11,325 nucleotides of DNA, from NCBI GenBank assembly GCA_900766325.1, contig CAAFVA010000077.1:1-11325 (forward strand), written 5' to 3'. Of this stretch, positions 6,372-11,325 are shown one piece after another. This stretch comes from Bacilli bacterium. GTDB taxonomy: Bacteria > Bacillota_I > Bacilli_A > RF39 > UBA660. The notes beneath the pieces are model-generated. The model was not told where the DNA came from and made no database searches. It saw nothing but the letters and a program-made list of their open reading frames with translations. Every line of letters starts with the position of its first letter. Positions within the stretch are counted from its first letter, which is position 1. The position numbers and the translations under genes are program-made.

Positions 6372-8132
6372 ATGTTAAAACTTTTAAAAAACTTTAGTAA
6401 AAAAGATTGGTTAATCGTGTTTGTATCCGTTTTACTGATTGTTTTTCAAGTGTGGTTAGACTTAAAATTACCGGATTACATGTCTAACATAACCGTTTTA
6501 GTTCAAACTGAAGGTAGTAAAATGAGCGAGATTTTAACCGAGGGTGGTTACATGATTTTATGTGCTGCTGGATCTCTTGCTTCAGCGATGCTCGTTGGTT
6601 ATTTAACTTCTTTTATTTCCGCGACTTTTTCTCAAACTTTAAGGAAAAAATTATTTGAGAAGGTTCAAAGTTTTGGTATGGAAGAAATAAAAAAGTTTTC
6701 AACTAGTAGTTTAATAACTAGAACCACAAATGATATTACTAACATTCAGATGTTTATTGCCATGGGGCTTCAAATGCTTATTAAGGCGCCAATAACGGCG
6801 GTGTGGGCAATATTTAAAATCTTAAATAAGAGTTGGCAGTGGAGTGCGGTTACTGGTGCGGCTGTTTTAGTTCTCATTATGATGGTTGTTATACTTATGA
6901 TAACGGTAATGCCAAGATTTAAATTAGTTCAAAAACTAATTGATAAAATAAATGGTTTAACTAGGGAAAGCTTAACTGGTATAAGGGTTATAAGAGCGTT
7001 TAACGCAGAAGATTACCAAGAAAAAAAGTTTGATGATAAAAACAAAGAACTTACTAAAATGCAGATGTTTAACCAAAGAATGATGGCGTTTATGTCTCCT
7101 GTTATGTACTTGATAATGAACTTACTTACTTTATCAATTTATTTTATAGGAGCATATCTAATTGATGCGGCAGAAATGATGGATAAGGTAACAATTTTTA
7201 GTAACATGGTGGTATTCTCAAGTTATGCAATGCAAGTTATCATGGCGTTTTTAATGCTTGCAATGATATTTATTATGTATCCTAGAGCAAATGTATCAGC
7301 TGTAAGAATAGAAGAGGTTTTAGATACGAACGCATCGGTCATTGATGGTGATTTTGATGAGCCAACCAAGACAACTGGCGAAGTTGAATTTAAAAACGTT
7401 TCGTTTAAGTATCCGGACGCTGATGAGTACGTTTTGAAAAACATAAGCTTTAAAGCGAATAAAGGTGATACCATAGCGATAATAGGCTCAACCGGTTCTG
7501 GTAAATCAACCATCGTTAATCTTTTGATGAGGTTTTATGATGTAACTGATGGAGAAATTTTAATTGATGGTGTTAACATAAAGGATTATAAATTAGAATA
7601 TTTACACAACAAGTTAGGTTACGTTCCACAAAAAGCGGTTATGTTTAGTGGCAGCGTTAATTATAACGTTTCGTATGGTGACAATGGTAAGGAAAATAAG
7701 CCTTTAAAATTAATAAAAGAAGCTGTAAAGGTTGCCCAAGCAAAAGAGTTTGTTGAAAAAATGCCAAAAAAATACGAGAGTGATATAGCAGAGGGTGGTA
7801 CTAACATATCAGGTGGGCAAAAACAAAGGTTGTCAATTGCAAGAGCGATAGCTAAAGAACCAGAAATTTACATATTTGATGATTCTTTTTCAGCACTTGA
7901 TTATAAAACCGATTATGTTTTAAGAAAAGAGCTAAAAGAATATACTAAGGACGCAACAAACGTAATCGTTGCTCAAAGAATTGGCACCATTATTAACGCC
8001 GATAAAATAATTGTTTTAGATAGTGGAGACTTAGTGGGTATCGGTACTCATAAAGAATTATTGAAAAAATGCGACGTATATAAAGAAATAGCTTATTCGC
8101 AATTATCAAAGGAGGAACTTGAAAATGCATAA
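6372..8132 (+). CDS. Heterodimeric ABC multidrug exporter, subunit with degenerate ATP site
   Basis: This 586-residue half-transporter fuses six transmembrane helices (about residues 15-305) to a nucleotide-binding domain (about 337-578). Visible motifs are Tyr347 A-loop in FKYP, Walker A GSTGSGKST (372-380), Q-loop Gln420 in YVPQK, a canonical signature NISGGQ (478-483), Walker B YIFDD (500-504) and D-loop SALD (507-510). The catalytic Glu after Walker B is Asp504, and the switch His is Gln535 (VAQRIGTI). This E-to-D and H-to-Q pair is the hallmark of the non-hydrolysing site in heterodimeric exporters such as TM287/288, LmrCD, EfrCD and BmrCD. It should pair with the next gene's product in the cytoplasmic membrane to extrude drugs or lipophilic compounds. 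SD GAGAGGGGTGG gives a good start, and control is probably by the upstream MarR. Confidence 0.92.
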   Translation: MLKLLKNFSKKDWLIVFVSVLLIVFQVWLDLKLPDYMSNITVLVQTEGSKMSEILTEGGYMILCAAGSLASAMLVGYLTSFISATFSQTLRKKLFEKVQSFGMEEIKKFSTSSLITRTTNDITNIQMFIAMGLQMLIKAPITAVWAIFKILNKSWQWSAVTGAAVLVLIMMVVILMITVMPRFKLVQKLIDKINGLTRESLTGIRVIRAFNAEDYQEKKFDDKNKELTKMQMFNQRMMAFMSPVMYLIMNLLTLSIYFIGAYLIDAAEMMDKVTIFSNMVVFSSYAMQVIMAFLMLAMIFIMYPRANVSAVRIEEVLDTNASVIDGDFDEPTKTTGEVEFKNVSFKYPDADEYVLKNISFKANKGDTIAIIGSTGSGKSTIVNLLMRFYDVTDGEILIDGVNIKDYKLEYLHNKLGYVPQKAVMFSGSVNYNVSYGDNGKENKPLKLIKEAVKVAQAKEFVEKMPKKYESDIAEGGTNISGGQKQRLSIARAIAKEPEIYIFDDSFSALDYKTDYVLRKELKEYTKDATNVIVAQRIGTIINADKIIVLDSGDLVGIGTHKELLKKCDVYKEIAYSQLSKEELENA

Positions 8133-9933
8133 TAAAAAGACAAGACCTCGTAATATGGGACCCGAAAGAGGAACAAGTGAAAAACCAAAGGATTTAAAAA
8201 ACGCTATTAAAAGTATGATTAGATATTTAGATAAGTATCTACCGTTTGTTATTGTTGCCTTTTTGTTGGCGGCGTTATCTTCTGTTTTATCAATAATAGG
8301 GCCAAATAAGTTAAGTGACTTAACAGACGTCATAACTGATGGCTTGTTAACCGGAATTGATTTTGATATGGTTAAGTCAATTGGGCTTTTCTTACTTATC
8401 ATATACTTACTTAGTGCTTTGTTTAACTATGTTCAAAACTTTATCATGGTAACGGTTTCAAATAATTTTGCTAAGGATTTAAGAAGTAAAATTTTAACAA
8501 AAATAAATAAATTACCACTTAAGTATTTCGATAATCATAGTTATGGTGATGTTTTATCAAGAGTTACCAACGATGTTGATACCATAAACTTTTCGATGCA
8601 CCAAAGTTTAGGGACTTTAGTTGCGGCAATAACGTTATTTATTGGTTCAATAATAATGATGTTCGTAACTAACTGGATTTTAGCAATAACCGCGATTGCA
8701 TCTTCATTAATAGGATTTTCGTTCATGTTTTTAATACTTAGTAAATCACAAAAATACTTTGATCAAAGGCAAGTAGGGCTAGGTGATTTAAACGGTCATA
8801 TAGAAGAAATATACTCATCTCATAACGTAGTTAAAGCTTATAATGGCAATAAGGATGCAAGTAATAAGTTTGATGTATTAAATAATAACGTGTTTACTTG
8901 TGATAGAATGAGTCAGTTTTTATCAGGTCTTATGCAACCAATTATGAGTTTTATTGGTAACTTTGGTTATGTCTGCGTGTGTGTTGTTGGCGCGATTCTT
9001 ACCATGAACGGTTATATATCATTTGGTGTTATCGTTGCGTTTATGATTTATGTAAGGTTGTTTACCGGACCATTATCACAAATTGCTCAAGGCATGACTT
9101 CTTTACAATCGACGGCCGCTGCATCAGAGCGCGTATTTGAATTTTTAGAAGAAGATGAAATGGCTGATGAATCTATGCTTACTAAAAAACTAAATCCTAA
9201 AAAGGTAAAGGGAAAGATAGAATTTGAACACGTAAAATTTGGTTATAACCCTGATAAAACAATTATTAAAGATTTTAATTGCAAGGTAAAACCAGGTGAA
9301 AAAATAGCAATTGTAGGTCCAACTGGAGCGGGTAAAACAACGATGGTTAACCTTCTTATGAAGTTTTATAACATAACTGATGGTGATATTAAAATTGATG
9401 GTGTATCCGTTAAAGACTTAACAAGAGAAAACATTCATGATTTATTTATCATGGTACTTCAAGATACCTGGTTATTTAATGGTACGATAAGGGATAACAT
9501 TAAATATAATAAGAAAAAAGTATCGGACGAAAAAATAATGGAAGCTTTAAAGACCGTTGGGGTAGATCATTTTGTTAAATCATTACCAGGCGTATTAGAT
9601 TATGAAATAACGGACAATGATTCGGTATCTCAAGGTCAAAAACAGTTATTAACCATTGCTCGTGGTATGATAAAAGATGCTCCGTTCTTAATTCTAGACG
9701 AAGCAACCTCGTCCGTTGATACAAGAACCGAGGAGCTTGTTCAAAAAGCAATGGATAAACTAACTGAAGGACGTACTTCGTTTATAATAGCACACCGCTT
9801 ATCAACCATTAAGAACGCTGATTTAATTCTTGTTATGAACGGGGGTAACATAATTGAACAGGGAAATCATGATGAGCTAATGAAACAAAATGGTTTTTAT
9901 GCGGAACTTTATAATTCACAGTTTAGAAAGTAG
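8125..9933 (+). CDS. Heterodimeric ABC multidrug exporter, subunit with catalytic ATP site
   Basis: This 602-residue half-transporter is read from ATG 8125, 9 bases after AAAGGAGG; a TTG at 8119 is too close to that SD. It overlaps the partner gene by 8 bases, so the subunits are made together. A charged N-terminal tail of about 30 residues precedes six transmembrane helices (about 36-320). The nucleotide-binding domain (about 364-596) has Tyr374 A-loop, Walker A GPTGAGKTT (398-406), Q-loop Gln446, Walker B FLILDE with catalytic Glu526, and switch His557 (AHRLST). Its signature is SVSQGQ (500-505) instead of LSGGQ, so the competent ATP site uses this subunit's Walker motifs with the partner's NISGGQ. 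That is exactly the complementary pattern expected for an asymmetric exporter. The substrate cannot be read from sequence. Confidence 0.92.
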   Translation: MHNKKTRPRNMGPERGTSEKPKDLKNAIKSMIRYLDKYLPFVIVAFLLAALSSVLSIIGPNKLSDLTDVITDGLLTGIDFDMVKSIGLFLLIIYLLSALFNYVQNFIMVTVSNNFAKDLRSKILTKINKLPLKYFDNHSYGDVLSRVTNDVDTINFSMHQSLGTLVAAITLFIGSIIMMFVTNWILAITAIASSLIGFSFMFLILSKSQKYFDQRQVGLGDLNGHIEEIYSSHNVVKAYNGNKDASNKFDVLNNNVFTCDRMSQFLSGLMQPIMSFIGNFGYVCVCVVGAILTMNGYISFGVIVAFMIYVRLFTGPLSQIAQGMTSLQSTAAASERVFEFLEEDEMADESMLTKKLNPKKVKGKIEFEHVKFGYNPDKTIIKDFNCKVKPGEKIAIVGPTGAGKTTMVNLLMKFYNITDGDIKIDGVSVKDLTRENIHDLFIMVLQDTWLFNGTIRDNIKYNKKKVSDEKIMEALKTVGVDHFVKSLPGVLDYEITDNDSVSQGQKQLLTIARGMIKDAPFLILDEATSSVDTRTEELVQKAMDKLTEGRTSFIIAHRLSTIKNADLILVMNGGNIIEQGNHDELMKQNGFYAELYNSQFRK

Positions 9934-9958
9934 TGCTTTAAGCTGCTTTTTTCTTTTT
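9927..9958 (+). terminator. Probable intrinsic terminator of the marR-ABC operon
   Basis: AAAGTAG (9927-9933) can pair with CTGCTTT (9943-9949), 7 pairs including one G-U, with a 9-base loop, followed by TTTCTTTTTC. The 5' arm overlaps the last codons and stop of the second ABC gene. The stem is short, so termination may be partial. Confidence 0.5.
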
Positions 9959-9960
9959 CA

Positions 9961-9989
9961 TTGATATTGCGTTTGAAAAAATGTATAAT
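9961..9989 (+). promoter_or_regulatory. Promoter of the small-protein/adenosine deaminase unit
   Basis: TTGATA (9961-9966, 5 of 6) and a perfect TATAAT (9984-9989) have the ideal 17-bp spacing. The predicted start near 9996 leaves an 80-base leader before the small gene. I looked for a purine riboswitch in that leader because of the downstream deaminase and see none of its conserved core. Confidence 0.8.
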
Positions 9990-10053
9990 TAAATCATAGA
10001 GGTAATTTCTCATCAACAAGAAGTGTTATGAAAAAAGCATATCAACAAAATTT

Positions 10054-10072
10054 AATAATGGAGAGGGGTGGC
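10054..10072 (+). repeat. Repeated translation-start block, copy 2
   Basis: AATAATGGAGAGGGGTGGC matches the block at 6351-6368 except for one inserted G. It supplies the SD for the 40-residue gene at 10078. Confidence 0.5.
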
Positions 10073-10077
10073 TTGAT

Positions 10078-10200
10078 ATGTTAGAAAATAGAAACATAAC
10101 TTCATATACTTATGATGAAACAGTAGCTAATACGATTAGAGATAATATTTTAAATAAGCACTTTAAACTAATAAAAGAATTAAAAAAGAAGGAATACTAA
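10078..10200 (+). CDS. 40-residue small protein of unknown function upstream of adenosine deaminase
   Basis: The frame encodes MLENRNITSYTYDETVANTI followed by RDNILNKHFKLIKELKKKEY, ending at TAA 10198-10200. Evidence for expression is good: a near-consensus promoter 90 bases upstream and one of the strongest SDs in the window (GGAGAGGGGTGG, 10060-10071) 6 bases before the ATG. Residues 14-40 look like one amphipathic, strongly basic helix. There is no signal peptide or membrane segment. It lies 33 bases before the deaminase start with no terminator between, so the two are probably co-transcribed. I recognise no family. It could be a regulatory small protein or a nucleic-acid-binding peptide, and a leader whose translation tunes the next gene is also possible. 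None of these is proven. Confidence 0.65.
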   Translation: MLENRNITSYTYDETVANTIRDNILNKHFKLIKELKKKEY

Positions 10201-10233
10201 TTTATAAAAAATAATATCAAGGATTGTGATAAT

Positions 10234-11196
10234 ATGAAAAAGATAGAACTTCACGTACATTTGGATGGAAGTGTAAGACCAAGTACCGTATCTGAAATTT
10301 TGAATTTGGATTTGGATTATGTTAAAAAAAACATGGTTGTAGAAAGTAACAATGAAGATTTATCATGTTATTTAACAAAGTTTGATTTACCAGTTAGGGC
10401 CATGCAGACAAAAGATAATTTAAAAAGGATTGCAAAAGAACTTGCCATTGATTTAAAAAATGATGATGTTATTTATGCAGAGACTCGTTTTGCACCACAA
10501 AAACATACTTTAAATGGCTTAAGTTTAAATGATGTTGTCTTATCTGTTTTAGAGGGTTTAAAAAGCGTAAATGGTATAAAGATAAACCTTATTTTATGCA
10601 TGATGCGCGGAGATAGTTTTGATAAAAATAAAGAGGTAATTGACGTTTGCGAAAAATACTTAGGTAATGGTGTTGTAGCACTTGATTTAGCAGGTGATGA
10701 AAAACACTTTAAAACAAAAGATTATAAAGCGTTATTTGATATTGCAAAAGAAAAAAAAGTTCCATTTACCATTCATGCAGGAGAAGCAGATAATTATAGA
10801 AGTGTTAAAGATGCGATTAGTTTTGGTGCTAAAAGAATAGGTCATGGTATAAACATAATAGAAAACGATGATGTAATAAAAGATGTAATTAAAAATAAAA
10901 TAACACTAGAAATATGTCCAACAAGTAACTTACAAACAAAAGCAGTTAAAAGTTATGAGGATCATCCAATTAAAAAGTTGTATGAAAAAGGTGTATTAAT
11001 AACCATTAACACTGATAATAACACCGTGTCTAACACAACTTTATCTAAGGAATATGAACTATTAAAAAAGTATTTTGACTTTGGAAAAAAAGAATTTTAT
11101 GAGTTTAATAAAAACGCCATTTACGCATCATTTATGACTGATAAAGAAAAAGAAGAATTAATTGACAAATTAAAAGAAGATTTTGACAAAATTTAA
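10234..11196 (+). CDS. add: Adenosine deaminase
   Basis: This 320-residue metal-dependent (amidohydrolase-fold) enzyme converts adenosine or deoxyadenosine to the inosine form and ammonia in purine salvage. All zinc and catalytic positions of the family are visible: His7 and His9 in ELHVHLDGS, DLAGDE (151-156), His181 and Glu184 in HAGE, His204 in RIGHG, EICPTSN (226-232), and Asp261 in INTDN. The residue after Asp261 is Asn262 where the mouse enzyme has a second Asp. The form TDN.TVSNTTL is common in Gram-positive Add proteins, so activity is expected. Length is normal for bacteria. The start is ATG 10234, 10 bases after AAGGA (10219-10223). It is cytoplasmic, and is likely transcribed from the promoter at 9961 with the small gene ahead of it. 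Confidence 0.92.
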   Translation: MKKIELHVHLDGSVRPSTVSEILNLDLDYVKKNMVVESNNEDLSCYLTKFDLPVRAMQTKDNLKRIAKELAIDLKNDDVIYAETRFAPQKHTLNGLSLNDVVLSVLEGLKSVNGIKINLILCMMRGDSFDKNKEVIDVCEKYLGNGVVALDLAGDEKHFKTKDYKALFDIAKEKKVPFTIHAGEADNYRSVKDAISFGAKRIGHGINIIENDDVIKDVIKNKITLEICPTSNLQTKAVKSYEDHPIKKLYEKGVLITINTDNNTVSNTTLSKEYELLKKYFDFGKKEFYEFNKNAIYASFMTDKEKEELIDKLKEDFDKI

Positions 11197-11246
11197 AAAA
11201 ATAAAATTTGTGAGTTTGGTATATTTTGGCGCGTGCAAAGAGTGCG

Positions 11247-11284
11247 AAAAAGCGATTTTGTTCTAAAAATAAAATCGCTTTTTT
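11247..11284. terminator. Strong intrinsic terminator after adenosine deaminase, probably bidirectional
   Basis: A perfect 13-bp stem, AAAAAGCGATTTT (11247-11259) with AAAATCGCTTTTT (11271-11283), has an 11-base loop. A runs flank one side and T runs the other, so it can work on both strands, hinting at a convergent gene beyond the right edge. The bases from 11285 to the end hold nothing I can assign. Confidence 0.9.
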
Positions 11285-11325
11285 GTATGAAAAGCGGTGA
11301 GAAAATACCTGTTTTTGCAATTTGC

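Noticed and set aside
7223..8726. Several minus-strand frames of 60-100 codons inside the ABC genes, and + strand shadows inside 3396-3584 and 5427-5624
   Set aside because: They sit wholly within strongly supported genes, have no SD, and resemble no family.
9990..10077. Possible purine riboswitch before adenosine deaminase
   Set aside because: The conserved junction and loop sequences of the purine aptamer are not present; only a minor GAG/CTC hairpin is seen.
10028..10084. 18-codon upstream frame (MKKAYQQNLIMERGGLIC) overlapping the small gene's start
   Set aside because: SD is weak and too close to the ATG, and its second half is the SD of the next gene. It could be a leader peptide but is not supported enough to list.
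11132..11320. Minus-strand frame overlapping the end of add and the terminator
   Set aside because: It covers a perfect terminator stem and the coding end of add, has no SD, and its composition (Phe/Leu/Lys-rich) is what AT-rich antisense sequence gives.
1..11325. Mycoplasma-type code (TGA = Trp)
   Set aside because: All tryptophans in the intact genes are TGG, and three genes end at TGA with normal lengths and tight overlap or spacing to the next start.
1..11325. CRISPR arrays, tRNA or rRNA genes, insertion sequences
   Set aside because: No regularly spaced repeats, cloverleaf-type sequences, rRNA segments, transposase frames or terminal inverted repeats with target duplications were seen on reading both strands.

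Overview
This window comes from a very AT-rich genome (about 30% GC by eye). All well-supported genes lie on the + strand and are tightly packed, with strong Shine-Dalgarno (SD) sites of the AAGGAGG or GAGGGGTGG type and sigma-A-like promoters. Every Trp in the intact genes is TGG, and TGA serves as a stop in three genes, so the standard bacterial code (table 11) fits and the Mycoplasma code does not. The overall look is that of a low-GC Bacillota lineage, possibly an uncultured gut member of the Bacilli/Erysipelotrichia/RF39 type. That placement is inference from composition and gene style only.

Layout. (1) 1-302 is the 3' end of a YbaK/EbsC-type aminoacyl-tRNA deacylase, followed by a short, apparently broken reading frame (330-470). 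(2) 467-2977 is a compact three-gene operon: an acyltransferase-like protein with NAT_N/GNAT_C-type domains, a UcpA-like short-chain dehydrogenase, and an alpha/beta hydrolase. The first two genes overlap by 4 bases. The operon ends at a clear intrinsic terminator (2997-3031). (3) 3051-5824 is the most unusual part. A promoter whose spacer contains an uninterrupted run of nine G drives two tandem paralogous two-helix membrane proteins sharing a GGGLPF motif, then an amidoligase of the glutamine synthetase-like ATP-dependent ligase superfamily. I do not recognise this as a described system. It could be a phase-variable surface module in which the ligase modifies a peptide, envelope component or the membrane proteins themselves. 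(4) 5851-9958 is a drug-efflux locus: a 19-bp inverted repeat overlapping a near-consensus promoter, a MarR-type regulator, and the two halves of a heterodimeric ABC exporter with one degenerate and one intact ATP site. (5) 9961-11284 is a separate unit with its own near-consensus promoter, an unannotated-looking 40-residue small protein, an adenosine deaminase, and a strong terminator.

How the genes may work together. The MarR/ABC unit is a self-contained, probably autoregulated exporter module. The deaminase unit is purine salvage with an extra small protein of unknown role. The acyltransferase-like/SDR/hydrolase operon looks like a small metabolic pathway of unknown substrate. The membrane-pair/amidoligase unit is the best candidate for something undescribed.
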